Assembly (NCBI RefSeq): GCF_000936425.1
Contig: NZ_AVFK01000005.1
Span: 240,437-304,436, forward strand
DNA length: 64,000 nucleotides
Direction: 5' to 3'
Source of the DNA: Skermanella aerolata KACC 11604
Lineage (GTDB): Bacteria > Pseudomonadota > Alphaproteobacteria > Azospirillales > Azospirillaceae
In this document: piece after piece, positions 1 through 8,662 of the stretch
Layout: every line of letters begins with the position of its first letter
How positions within the stretch are numbered: the first letter of the stretch is position 1
Notes under the pieces: model-generated
What the model was told of the DNA's origin: nothing
Database searches by the model: none
Seen by the model: only the letters and a program-made list of their open reading frames with translations
Position numbers and translations under genes: made by a program

Positions 1-634
1 TCAACTCAATTTTCGGCTCAGACCTCTCTTTGATTTCCAGTAAAAACTTTTTCTGAATTCTGCTACTTTTCAACATGTCATTCCATTGCAACATTATTTT
101 AACACTAATTTTCATTAAACCATCAAAATTATCACGTGATCCATTTACTGGCAGCAACGATAAAGGACTATCATGATGCTGTGAATAGTTTCGAAGGTTG
201 TAGAGAGCACGGTAAGCGAATGAACTATCATAAGCATCTTTGATAGCCGAATTAAAAACGCAAAATTCCCTTGAGTTCTTACCATAAGCTTCAGACAAGC
301 GTGTCAGCGTTCTGTCACGGAAAGCACTTGCCGCAGAAAGGAAGTTTGAGATTGCACGCTGTGCCTTTACATAGGCGAACGTCATCTTAGCACCAACCCA
401 AACAACTGGATTTGGTACATTCTGGATGGATCTACTTATATCCATCTCAGCACGGCTTAATTCATTAAATTCCTCGACTAACGATAGGTAATCCACAACT
501 ATGGGCCTTAGTTCAGCAGTAATGCCCACAACTCGGGTAAATTCATCGAAAGACTCTTGATTTAAGGAAGTATTATGGATTCCGATATCAACAACTCCAT
601 CAGGCTTTAATAGGTACCACCCCAATCTTTTCAT
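1..634 (-). CDS. Hypothetical protein, 3' end outside the window
   Basis: An open minus-strand frame starts at an ATG at 634 and stays open for 211 codons to the window edge, so the C-terminus is missing. An AGAGG ribosome binding site precedes the ATG. The protein starts MKRLGWYLLKPDG and is mostly helical-looking, with no transmembrane segment or catalytic motif I recognise. It lies 25 bases after the stop of the gene ending at 660, so the two probably form an operon. The DNA is clearly AT-rich compared with the GC-rich rest of the window, which suggests horizontal transfer. I do not recognise the family. Confidence 0.6.
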   Translation of the reverse strand, partial: MKRLGWYLLKPDGVVDIGIHNTSLNQESFDEFTRVVGITAELRPIVVDYLSLVEEFNELSRAEMDISRSIQNVPNPVVWVGAKMTFAYVKAQRAISNFLSAASAFRDRTLTRLSEAYGKNSREFCVFNSAIKDAYDSSFAYRALYNLRNYSQHHDSPLSLLPVNGSRDNFDGLMKISVKIMLQWNDMLKSSRIQKKFLLEIKERSEPKIEL

Positions 635-659
635 GATATCCTCTATTTTTATTAATTTT

Positions 660-1271
660 TCAGCCAAAAATTTTAAGAATTCCCGAAAAACTTGGATTTT
701 TTGTCAGCCTAGAAGCCAAACGCAGAAATCTTCTTCTATTTAAAAGACTTTCAAGTTCTATCATCTTTCTCCGTCGGTAATCTGGTAAATTTTTAAGATC
801 TGCTGCCGCTGGGAGCGACCAAGCAGACTCACAATCGTCAAAAATGTTGAAGAAATCACCAATGAGATCGTTAGAATTGCGAAAAGAATAGGAGAGTGTT
901 GATGGCTCATCGAGATCATCAAAGAACACTATGCACGGCATATCTGCCCTTCGCACTCCAAAATATTCACGCGCCTCCGAATTAAAACTATCAGTCTGAT
1001 GAGGAGAGAACCCTGCAAATGTTGTTAAGTATCCTATTGAGTTGCCTTTGATCATTGATCTTCTTCGGGGTTTTCTTTCTTTTACTTTAGGAACATCAGC
1101 GGTCAAAAGTAACACATATTTTCCTGAAAACTCATGCAGTGAGTTCCAATTATTTAATATTGCTGAACGAAAGTCTGTATGCGCTTCCGAATACATTAGG
1201 CATGCTAGAAAACCATTAAAATTTATAACGTATGGCTTCGAAGCATCCTTAATTTCACTTATAGTTTCCAT
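660..1271 (-). CDS. Hypothetical protein in AT-rich two-gene operon
   Basis: A 203-residue protein on AT-rich DNA, upstream of and co-directional with the partial gene at 1-634. A central basic patch (KVKERKPRRR) and a following hydrophobic strand with acidic residues (CIVFFDDLDEP) are visible. There is no signal peptide, clear membrane segment or known active site. The strand pattern (YVLLLTADV, then CIVFFDD) could belong to a thioredoxin-like or Rossmann-like fold, but this is only an impression. Base composition unlike the neighbours points to a transferred cassette. Function unknown. Confidence 0.55.
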   Translation of the reverse strand: METISEIKDASKPYVINFNGFLACLMYSEAHTDFRSAILNNWNSLHEFSGKYVLLLTADVPKVKERKPRRRSMIKGNSIGYLTTFAGFSPHQTDSFNSEAREYFGVRRADMPCIVFFDDLDEPSTLSYSFRNSNDLIGDFFNIFDDCESAWSLPAAADLKNLPDYRRRKMIELESLLNRRRFLRLASRLTKNPSFSGILKIFG

Positions 1272-1654
1272 CTTCTCTTTTCCGGACTTGTAGTTTTCTC
1301 ACCGTTTGGCGTCATTATAGCACATCAAAGAGAAAGGTATGCAAAAAGAAACAGGTCAACCTCCGGTGGACATGCAATCATCGCCGGTTGAAGCAAATAG
1401 CCCTCAGAGGCATTTGCGGAACAGTCAATTCAGAGGCTCATGTCGAGTTTCAGAGTGGCACGTAGATGCCTCCGCTGCTGCGTCAAGAAGCATCGATAAC
1501 GCTACCCTGCGAAATTTGACTTCCGCTATAACCAGCGTAAGATTCTCCATGGTGGATGCATCATCGCGGCACTGAATGGTTCTGATAGCAAAAAAATGAT
1601 GCATAGCAACTCGCACATGGCTATCGCCTGATGTGAGTTTCCGGTGAGGGTGCC
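1272..1654. other. Intergenic boundary, AT-rich to GC-rich
   Basis: This stretch separates the AT-rich gene pair from the GC-rich chromosome-like sequence. Short open frames occur on both strands but have no recognisable product and overlap each other. I see no terminator, repeat or tRNA that would mark an insertion point. The promoter of the minus-strand pair should lie at its left end. Confidence 0.4.
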
Positions 1655-2512
1655 ATGGGTAGGATGTTCAAGATCAGGATAAGCGGGAGCGGCGCTGGCA
1701 CCGATGCGCCGTCCGTGGAAGACCTGCTTGATCAGGTTCGCGATTACCTGGAAATCCTCCATGGCGTCGAGGAAGCGGTGGCCGAGGACGGGGCGCTTGC
1801 CATTGATTGGCGGATCGTCGATGCCAGCCGGAACAGTCCGCTTGCGCTGGAGTGTCAGGCATTTCCGAGGAACTATGCGGTGAACATCGACCGGCGGGCC
1901 GAGTTGGTGATGGATTGCACCGCGAAGGGCTTCCAACTCCTGCAAACCACAGCCGAGCGGCCTGAGTATTTCACGGACAAGGTGCTGACCAAGGCCCTTG
2001 GGATCTTCGATCGCGTTACGAACGGCCTCAACCTGACGGAGGTCGATTTCGGCGAAGGATTGCTGCCGATCTTGATAACGCCGGTAATTGCGCGAGGGGC
2101 AGCGGCGAACACGGATCGCGTCCTCAAGCCGGTTTCCAAGCCGTACCGGGAATTCGGCTCCGTCGAAGGATATTTCCAAGGTGTCGAGCGGGATGGTTTT
2201 GGCCGGAAGCTGCTGTATGTCCGGCATCGGGTGACCGGCGACATCATAAAATGCATCGTCTCCGGGAAGGCGCTTATGGAAGTCGAACGTCACCAGATCG
2301 CGGAAGTTTTTCACAATCGGCGCGTTCAGGTAACCGGAATGCTTTACTTCAAAATCTTGGGCAGGCTATCTCAAGTCGAGGCCAACGAAGTTCGCTTCCT
2401 TCGCTCCCGGTCTGAACTGCCACAGGTCGATGATATCATCGACCGTGATTTTACCGGCGGCATGACTTCCGAGGATTACGTCGAGAGGCAGCGGAATAGC
2501 CGCGCCTCGTAA
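1655..2512 (+). CDS. Hypothetical soluble protein (285 aa)
   Basis: A 285-residue protein with normal high-GC codon use and no signal peptide or membrane segment. The start is ATG at 1655, with a second ATG three codons on (MFKIRISG). The N-terminal half looks like an alpha/beta domain. The C-terminal third (from about residue 175) has a strand-rich stretch, GKLLYVRHRVTGDIIKCIVSG, followed by VTGMLYFKILGRLSQVEA, which could be a small beta-barrel such as an OB-like fold. It stands alone in front of the tmRNA gene. I do not recognise the family. Confidence 0.6.
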   Translation: MGRMFKIRISGSGAGTDAPSVEDLLDQVRDYLEILHGVEEAVAEDGALAIDWRIVDASRNSPLALECQAFPRNYAVNIDRRAELVMDCTAKGFQLLQTTAERPEYFTDKVLTKALGIFDRVTNGLNLTEVDFGEGLLPILITPVIARGAAANTDRVLKPVSKPYREFGSVEGYFQGVERDGFGRKLLYVRHRVTGDIIKCIVSGKALMEVERHQIAEVFHNRRVQVTGMLYFKILGRLSQVEANEVRFLRSRSELPQVDDIIDRDFTGGMTSEDYVERQRNSRAS

Positions 2513-2847
2513 AAGCATCTTTTGTATTGCTCTCGCCACCCTCTGTACGTGAGCAATTTCCTTCTCAGGCTGGCATCCCCCCATGGCGAGGCCGGCACGC
2601 GGGCCAACCACAGCGCCCGCGTTGCGGCCTGGATGACGAAGCGGCGGGAGCAGGTCGCGTGGTATCGCCGCACAGGGGTCACCGCCCTCCAGCATCAGCG
2701 CCAAGCCGCGTTCGCCCGCAAGGATGCGATCGAGCGGGAGCTTCTGGCCCTGGTCACCGCACCGGTCCCGAATACCCCGGCATGATAGACCCATCGAGCC
2801 CCCGCCGGGGGGCTTGAAGTCCCGACCGATTTCGCCTATCTAATGCT
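2513..2847 (+). other. Gene-poor stretch before ssrA, possible gene remnant
   Basis: An open frame at about 2522-2785 on the plus strand encodes a basic, helix-like peptide (ARVAAWMTKRREQVAWYRRTG) that looks more protein-like than chance, but it has no good start or ribosome binding site. It may be the tail of a decayed gene. A GC-rich hairpin follows at about 2798-2816. No other feature is supported. Confidence 0.25.
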
Positions 2848-3222
2848 CAGCGTTGCAGAGCGGCCTTCGGGCCGTTCGAGACTGCGATCATATAAGACCT
2901 GGCGGACGGGGGCTGCAATGCCCCCCGCCTCCACCAAAAGACCTCGTGATGAGCGGGGCATGGTCTTCGGACCATCAGGCCAAACCTCCTTTGGAGTTCA
3001 GGGCTTGTCCTATGGGGGCGAATTAGGATCGACGTGGGTGAATAAGGGTCGTTTAGATGCTGGGTGAGGTACGCCCGCTGATCCCCTTCCGGGGTGAAGC
3101 TCGTCCGACAACTTGTGAATGTCGCAAATGACAACCACAATGCTCAGGATCTCCGCGTAGCTGCCTAACGGTGGCCGTGGTGAAACTAGGCGGGGCTGGA
3201 ATGGCCTAGCAACAGAATATTC
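2848..3222 (+). ncRNA. ssrA: tmRNA, two-piece circularly permuted type
   Basis: Transfer-messenger RNA, which rescues stalled ribosomes and tags the nascent chain for proteolysis. The gene is permuted as in alphaproteobacteria. The acceptor piece comes first and ends at 2936 in GCCTCCACCA. A roughly 77-base spacer follows, and the coding piece begins at 3014 with GGGGGCGAATTAGGATCGAC. The 5' GGGGGCG pairs with CGCCTCC of the acceptor end, including the G3-U wobble typical of tmRNA. The tag frame at 3124-3168 reads ANDNHNAQDLRVAA and then TAA, which fits alphaproteobacterial tags ending in VAA. The outer ends (about 2848 and 3222) are estimates. A strong terminator follows at 3227. Confidence 0.9.
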
Positions 3223-3226
3223 CCAG

Positions 3227-3254
3227 AAAGGGCGGGGGCAACCCCGCCCTTTTT
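3227..3254 (+). terminator. Rho-independent terminator of ssrA
   Basis: A perfect 11-bp stem (AAAGGGCGGGG with CCCCGCCCTTT) closes a GCAA tetraloop and runs into a T tract. It lies just after the tmRNA coding piece and faces the convergent gene ending at 3300, so it could serve both strands. Confidence 0.85.
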
Positions 3255-3299
3255 GCTTGGCCCCGACGCTCCCTCGCCCGCCCCGCCCCGGCTCCACCA

Positions 3300-4001
3300 C
3301 TACACGACGGTCCCGAACACCGCCCCGATGCCGGCGGTCAGCGCCATCGCCGCCGCACCCCAGAACCCCACGCGCGCCGCGCCCTTGACCGGGTCCGCCC
3401 CACCCGCCCGTGCGCCGACCGCACCCAGCAGCGACAGCAGCGCCAGCGACAGGACCGACACCGCCGGAATCAGCATCCCGGCCGGAGCCAACAGCACCGT
3501 CACCAGCGGCAAGGCCGCCCCGACCGCGAAGGATGCCGCCGAGGCCATCGCCGCCTGGACCGGACGCGCCGTCGTGATCTCCGATATCCCAAGCTCGTCC
3601 CGCGCATGCGCGCCCAGCTTGTCGTGATCCATCAACTGCACGGCGACCTGCCGCGCCAGATCCAGCGTCAGCCCACGCCCAACATAGATCTGCGCCAGTT
3701 CCTCCCGCTCGGCATCGGGATACTCGTGCAGTTCCTTCGCTTCCTTGGCAAGGTCGGCCTGCTCGGTATCGGACTGCGAACTGACGGAGACATACTCCCC
3801 CGCCGCCATCGACATGGCGCCCGCCACCAGCCCGGCGGCGCCGACGACCAGGATCTCCCTCGGCTCGGCATTCGACGCCGCGACGCCGACGATCAGGCTG
3901 GCGGTCGAGACGATGCCGTCATTCGCTCCCAGCACTGCCGCCCGCAGCCATCCGATGCGTTCGAGCAGATGGTTTTCCCGATGATGTCTCAAGCGCGCCA
4001 T
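3300..4001 (-). CDS. VIT1/CCC1 family divalent metal transporter
   Basis: A 233-residue membrane protein of the VIT family, whose members move Fe(II) or Mn(II) across membranes. The order of parts fits: an N-terminal HHRENH stretch, TM1 (about 18-42) with the GANDGIVSTASLIVGV signature, TM2 (about 50-75) ending in SMAAGEYVSV, a charged cytosolic hook rich in Asp/Glu/His (about 76-148), then three C-terminal membrane segments to residue 233. Length and glycine-rich helices are normal for bacterial members. It converges with ssrA. The exact metal and the direction of transport cannot be read from the sequence. Confidence 0.88.
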   Translation of the reverse strand: MARLRHHRENHLLERIGWLRAAVLGANDGIVSTASLIVGVAASNAEPREILVVGAAGLVAGAMSMAAGEYVSVSSQSDTEQADLAKEAKELHEYPDAEREELAQIYVGRGLTLDLARQVAVQLMDHDKLGAHARDELGISEITTARPVQAAMASAASFAVGAALPLVTVLLAPAGMLIPAVSVLSLALLSLLGAVGARAGGADPVKGAARVGFWGAAAMALTAGIGAVFGTVV

Positions 4002-4078
4002 GAACTACCTTTCCCTCAGGGCTTTCCCCGATGAAGCTCCGCTCCGGATCATACCGGGTTCATCGCTCACAAGCCCGC

Positions 4079-5413
4079 TCAGGATACATCCAGGGCCGCA
4101 AGGCTCCTGGCTACCGTGTCGTATCGGATGGAAATCGCCATCGCGTCCGACTCTTCCTCGGCGGACCGGTGACCGGCGGATGCGATCATCCCGGCATGCC
4201 GGGCCAAGGCGTCCCGCTGCTGCGCGGTCCGGCAATGGCAGGCCAACTCAGTCAGCGAATCGAGCATGTGGATCAGGACGGCGGGAGAGGTCGACGCCGC
4301 CTGACGCAACTCGTTGTAGGCCCGGTCGACCAGCCCGGTGAACGTGACAGGCCGGGTCACGAGCCTCGCCACGCCCTGCTCGTCCCGGTGGAAGGCCGGC
4401 TCCATGTCGCGGCCCATCACCAGCGCGATCGAGGTCGCCAGCCGGTCGATCACGGCGACGGCGGTATAGGGGTCGTTGATGCCGGGAGACAGCGCGCGAA
4501 GCCCCACCTCGACCATCTGGCGCAGCGAGAACTCGAGGTCCTGGGTCGGCGTGCTCTCGGATCCCAGCACGATGGCGTCGGCGATCTTGCCGGCCAGTTC
4601 GTCGCTCGCCCGCTCCTGCGGCAAGACCAGCACATGGCGCCCGCTGGCCAGCAAGTGCGAGCCTGCGCGAAAGCGAAGGGTCAGGGTCACGTCATGGTCC
4701 TGGGCCAGATTGACCAGCGCCGCATACCCGATCGTCTGGACGTAGCCGCCCTTCGGCAGTCCCAGCGCCTTACCGCCGGTCTCCTCCGGGACGTCGGTTT
4801 CCGGCCGGGCGTCGCTGGGGGCGACGGTGCCCGCTTCGGGCAGAAGCCGCTCGATCAGGTCGTCCATCTCGCCGCCGACGCGGTTGATCACCGTGTCCGA
4901 TACGATCGAGCTGGCGAGGTGATGCACATAGAACAGCAGCAGAAAGACGCAGACCAGCGACAACACGCTGCCCAGCGTGATCGCCACGTGCGGCACGTTT
5001 TCCGCCGAAAGCTGATCGTCTATCCGGCGATAGACCAGCAGCAGGTAGACAATCGTCATGATGAAGAAGCCCAGCGACGCCTGCGTCCGCTGGTTGCCGA
5101 TGAAGCTTCGGATCAGGCGCGGACCAAGCTGGCTGGCCGCCAGCGTCAGCACGACCATAGTGATTGAGATCGCCAGCGTCGCCATCGTGATGATGGAGGA
5201 CAGCAGGGTCGCCAGCAGGTCGCTGGCGCTCCCCGGATTGCCGCTGTAAAGCCACCAGACCCGCTCGCCGTCTGGCAAAAGATCGCTGTCGATCCGCAAG
5301 GCCAAGACGGCGATGACTCCCGCCCCCAGCGTCATCAGCACCGGTATGAACCACAGGCTGGTCTTGAGCCGCAGCCACAGGTTCAGCAGCCGGTCGTATT
5401 TCGTAGCGTCCAT
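4079..5413 (-). CDS. DUF2254 family membrane protein
   Basis: A 444-residue predicted inner-membrane protein. Four hydrophobic segments fill the first third (FIPVLMTLGAGVIAVLAL, then TMATLAISITMVVLTLAA, FFIMTIVYLLLVY and LGSVLSLVCVFLLLFYVHHL). A soluble C-terminal domain follows with SPGINDPYTAVAVIDRLA, typical of DUF2254 proteins. The function of the family is not established. It lies between the VIT transporter and a sensor kinase on the same strand, with gaps of about 80-95 bases, so a shared transcript is possible. Confidence 0.8.
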   Translation of the reverse strand: MDATKYDRLLNLWLRLKTSLWFIPVLMTLGAGVIAVLALRIDSDLLPDGERVWWLYSGNPGSASDLLATLLSSIITMATLAISITMVVLTLAASQLGPRLIRSFIGNQRTQASLGFFIMTIVYLLLVYRRIDDQLSAENVPHVAITLGSVLSLVCVFLLLFYVHHLASSIVSDTVINRVGGEMDDLIERLLPEAGTVAPSDARPETDVPEETGGKALGLPKGGYVQTIGYAALVNLAQDHDVTLTLRFRAGSHLLASGRHVLVLPQERASDELAGKIADAIVLGSESTPTQDLEFSLRQMVEVGLRALSPGINDPYTAVAVIDRLATSIALVMGRDMEPAFHRDEQGVARLVTRPVTFTGLVDRAYNELRQAASTSPAVLIHMLDSLTELACHCRTAQQRDALARHAGMIASAGHRSAEEESDAMAISIRYDTVARSLAALDVS

Positions 5414-5507
5414 GGGCGAACAGCCATCCGTTGAGCGTCCGGGATCGGATCAGGTCATGAACCCATCCGCCGCCCCTCCGTTCCGGGATCGGCCCGGATA
5501 ACCCGCG

Positions 5508-7730
5508 TCAGGTTGCCGCCACCTCCCAAGCCCGCCTGGACGGCGCGCCGGCGCCGAAACCGGAGAAGCGGTGCTCCTCGACCGACACCGTCGTCCGGTA
5601 CCCGGCCAAGGTGCAGACCTCGACCGTGGCGTCGATCTGGTCCGCCAGCGCCCTCAGCAGGATCAGCCCCAGCCCCGCGCCGGCCGCCGCGTCCTCCGCC
5701 GGACCGGGACCGTCGTCCGATACCGTCAGCACGACGCGGCCGATCTCCGGCCTGTGATGCAGGCCGATCCGCACGCATCCCTGCCCGCCGTCGGCGCAGC
5801 CGTGCTTGAGGCTGTTGATCACCAGCTCGTGGGCGATCAGGCCCAGCGGCAGTGCGGTATCCAGGTCGCAGCACAGTGGCTCGGCGTCCACCGTCAGCTT
5901 GACCGGCCGGTCCAGGTAGCTGCCCCACAGCGTTTCGCACAGCCGGCGGAAATGGTCGACTATCCTGACCTCCGCGACGTTGTCCGCCGTATAGAGATGC
6001 TGGTGGATCGACCCCAGCACGGCGATCCGCTGACCGATCAGATGCATGCGCTCACGAGCTTCGGGATTGTGGCGCAGCCGGTTCGATTCCACCTGCAATA
6101 GGCCGCAGATGGCCTGAAGGTTGTTCTTGACCCTGTGATGCACTTCGGTCAGCAGGATATCCTTCTCGTGCAGGGAGTCGCCCAATTCCTGCATCAGGCG
6201 GATGCGGTCGGTGATGTCGATCATCGTGCCGAGGAAACGCGCGGACCGCGTCCGGTTCTCGGCCACACGCCCCCGGATGTCGATCCAGCGGGTTTCGCCA
6301 GCCCGGTCCACCGTGCGGATCTCCATCCGCATCTCGCCCAGGATGGATATGGTGTCCATCGACCTGCCGAAATACTCGCGGTCGTCCACGTGGACGCGGT
6401 CCAGGATAGCCGCAAGTCCGATGGCGCCGTCGATGTCCAGGATCTCCCGGCACCGGTCGGAACAGGTCATGGCGCCGCTCTCCATGTCCCAGTCCCACGT
6501 CCCGACCTGTCCGGCTTCCACCGTCATCCGCACCTGCTCTTCGCGATCCCGCAACCGTCGGACCAGCAGGTCAAGCGACTGGCTGAGCGACTTCACCTCG
6601 GCATAGTCGTCGGCCAGCGGGATCGACACGGGGCCGGACACTTCCATAAGGCGATCCGCTGCCCGCCGGAGCCGCGCCAGCGGCGATGCCAGCCGCGACG
6701 CCATGAACCAGGCGAGGCCCAGCGACGCCAGCAGCGTCGCCAGCCCGACCATCAGGATGCTTTGCCGCAGAGTCGAAACCGGCGCCAGGGCGACTTCCAG
6801 CGGTTGCCGCGCCAGGATGGTCCAGCCCAGACCGGAATATTCCCGGTGGCCCAAGCTCCGGGCATAGCCGACGACGTAGTCCCTGCCGTCGGGCCAGCGC
6901 TCGACCATCGACCCGCCGCCATCGGCCCGCGCCGCCCGGAGGCTGGCAAGGTCCAGCGCGGTATGCCGAAGTCCCGTCGGCCCCAGGATCACCTGCCCTT
7001 CGCGGGTGACCACAAGCACTTCCGCCGCTTCATGGCGGGCGGCATCCACCAGGACGGAGCGCTCGACCTCCTCCGCCCACTGCCAGTTCAGATGGGCGCC
7101 AAGCACGCCGATGGTGTTGCCGCCGGCATCGACGACCGGCGCCGCCACGTCAACGAAGCGCGGCGGCTCCTCCGACGGTTCGGCCAGCAGTTTCGCGAGC
7201 AGCAGCGCTTCATGGACGTCGCCGGCATGGATTCCGCGCAAGCCTTCCTGGAACCACGGCCGGGCGCCGACATCCCTGCCCTCCAGCAACCCTCCGGTCG
7301 ATGCAACGACCGTCCCCTGCACATCGGTGAAGCCGATCCAGGCATAGAGCGGATATGTCGCCTGAAGCCTGTTCACCAGCGAGCGCCAGCCATCGGCGCT
7401 GCCGGGACCAAGCAGATGTTTCGTCAGCGACGCCGCGACGCCGATGTCGCGGAACCGCTCGAACATGCCGGTATCCAGCTTGTCGCGCATCTGATGCGCG
7501 ACTTCGGTCAGCATGGCGCTGCTGCTGCGCTCGACCTGGCGCGAGGCGATCGCGCCGACCAGCATGCTGATTCCGATGACGACAATGGACGAGAGAATGG
7601 CGAAGGCCACGATCAGCTTCAGTCTGAGCGATGGACGATACCCGGATCTCACCGGAGCACTCCCGAAGTCAGCATCGTCATGATGCAGCCCCTTGCTTGT
7701 CATGGCTTCCAGCGTTTCCGAAAAGATCAC
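5508..7730 (-). CDS. Sensor histidine kinase (Cache-HAMP-PAS-HisKA_2)
   Basis: A 740-residue membrane sensor kinase. A first membrane helix (about 36-60) is followed by a roughly 260-residue periplasmic sensor region of Cache type, then a second helix (about 325-345) that runs into a HAMP linker (SRLASPLARLRRAADRL). A PAS/PAC module follows (VGTWDWDMESGAM onward), then a HisKA_2-type phosphoacceptor box EVHHRVKNNLQAICGLLQ and an HATPase domain with N-box HELVINSLKHG and G-box DDGPGP. HisKA_2/HWE kinases often feed single-domain regulators in general stress or light responses. No response regulator gene is adjacent, so it is an orphan kinase here. A second ATG lies nine codons in. Confidence 0.88.
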   Translation of the reverse strand: MIFSETLEAMTSKGLHHDDADFGSAPVRSGYRPSLRLKLIVAFAILSSIVVIGISMLVGAIASRQVERSSSAMLTEVAHQMRDKLDTGMFERFRDIGVAASLTKHLLGPGSADGWRSLVNRLQATYPLYAWIGFTDVQGTVVASTGGLLEGRDVGARPWFQEGLRGIHAGDVHEALLLAKLLAEPSEEPPRFVDVAAPVVDAGGNTIGVLGAHLNWQWAEEVERSVLVDAARHEAAEVLVVTREGQVILGPTGLRHTALDLASLRAARADGGGSMVERWPDGRDYVVGYARSLGHREYSGLGWTILARQPLEVALAPVSTLRQSILMVGLATLLASLGLAWFMASRLASPLARLRRAADRLMEVSGPVSIPLADDYAEVKSLSQSLDLLVRRLRDREEQVRMTVEAGQVGTWDWDMESGAMTCSDRCREILDIDGAIGLAAILDRVHVDDREYFGRSMDTISILGEMRMEIRTVDRAGETRWIDIRGRVAENRTRSARFLGTMIDITDRIRLMQELGDSLHEKDILLTEVHHRVKNNLQAICGLLQVESNRLRHNPEARERMHLIGQRIAVLGSIHQHLYTADNVAEVRIVDHFRRLCETLWGSYLDRPVKLTVDAEPLCCDLDTALPLGLIAHELVINSLKHGCADGGQGCVRIGLHHRPEIGRVVLTVSDDGPGPAEDAAAGAGLGLILLRALADQIDATVEVCTLAGYRTTVSVEEHRFSGFGAGAPSRRAWEVAAT

Positions 7731-8014
7731 GCTACAAAGCTGAAGCTATTTGGAGTCAACTCGAAAGTAAATATCCCAAAGGTCAATGCGGGTTTTGCTG
7801 CTTTTTCAGTAAGCACCGGGAAAAATTATTTCTGTTTCGGCGCCTGCTTCATCAAATCTTAATAATTTTAGTTAAAAGTGAAACCGGCTCGACGGCACGA
7901 TATAGGGCGGCTTCTCTTTGGAAGTATCCGGCACCTCCCCCGTCGGCACGATTCGCATCCCGTCCGCCTGACGTGAACGGATACCCAATCCAAGCGGTTC
8001 TGAAAGCGCACGAG

Positions 8015-8107
8015 TAAACTTTCGTTAAAACTTTATAAAAATCCCATACCTCTCTTCCACGGCTTGGCTGTTTCTACCCATATCGGTATTTTCAATCTCA
8101 GAACACG
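8015..8107 (+). promoter_or_regulatory. Promoter-like element upstream of csgF, copy 1
   Basis: This block matches 12735-12828 without gaps over most of its length. Conserved parts are TAAACTTTCGTTAAAA at 8015-8030 followed by TTTAT, CTACC near 8074, ATCGGTAT at 8082-8089, and GAACACG at 8101-8107. The first and third blocks are exactly 67 bases apart in both copies. It lies 85 bases before csgF in a 460-base gene-free stretch. I infer a shared activator site and core promoter for the curli-like genes. Confidence 0.6.
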
Positions 8108-8191
8108 GCAGGACGCGAAACAAAGCGATCCGAAAAGCCGAACAAATAAAACAATAGCCAGCCGGACGCGGGCTGAGCGAGGAAATGACAG

Positions 8192-8614
8192 ATGGCTAAA
8201 GTATCAAATTCCCTTATCGCAGGCACCATTTTATTGGTCTGCTTGAACGGAACCGCCGCAGCCGGTCAACTCACTTACCGGCCGATCAATCCTTCGTTCG
8301 GCGGCGATCCTTTCAACTCCGCACATTTGCTTGGCATCGCCAATGCCAACGACCGCTACAAGGACCCCGACGCCGTCGATATCGAGGAAGTCCTCAACAA
8401 CATCGATTTCGGCACCGCCGGCGCTACGACTGCCGGCACCACGGGAACCGCCGGAAGCGGCGTCCTGACCGACGGCATCGGAAACGGCACGAGCTCCGGC
8501 GCCGTTAATACGACCACCGATACTACCACGGGGACAAGCAGCGGCACCGCCACGCGAAGCGGTCTCGGCCTTTCCATTACGCCGAACTCCGACGGAAGCT
8601 TCACGATCCGCTGA
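8192..8614 (+). CDS. csgF: Curli assembly protein CsgF-like
   Basis: A 140-residue exported protein. A signal peptide (about 1-24, ending TAAAG) is followed by LTYRPINPSFGGDPFN, the hallmark of CsgF, which caps the CsgG secretion pore at the cell surface and couples it to fibre nucleation. The C-terminal half is a Gly/Thr-rich low-complexity stretch ending SDGSFTIR. Escherichia CsgF is of similar length. An AGGAAATGAC ribosome binding site region precedes the ATG. It is the first gene of a block that continues with csgG 48 bases on. Confidence 0.85.
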   Translation: MAKVSNSLIAGTILLVCLNGTAAAGQLTYRPINPSFGGDPFNSAHLLGIANANDRYKDPDAVDIEEVLNNIDFGTAGATTAGTTGTAGSGVLTDGIGNGTSSGAVNTTTDTTTGTSSGTATRSGLGLSITPNSDGSFTIR

Positions 8615-8662
8615 CATCAGTGCCGGATTCTCGGCCATTTCCTGTGAAGAGAGTTTTCAATC

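Noticed and set aside
2843..3140. Short open frames on both strands
   Set aside because: They lie inside the tmRNA gene, whose acceptor end, tag frame and terminator explain the sequence.
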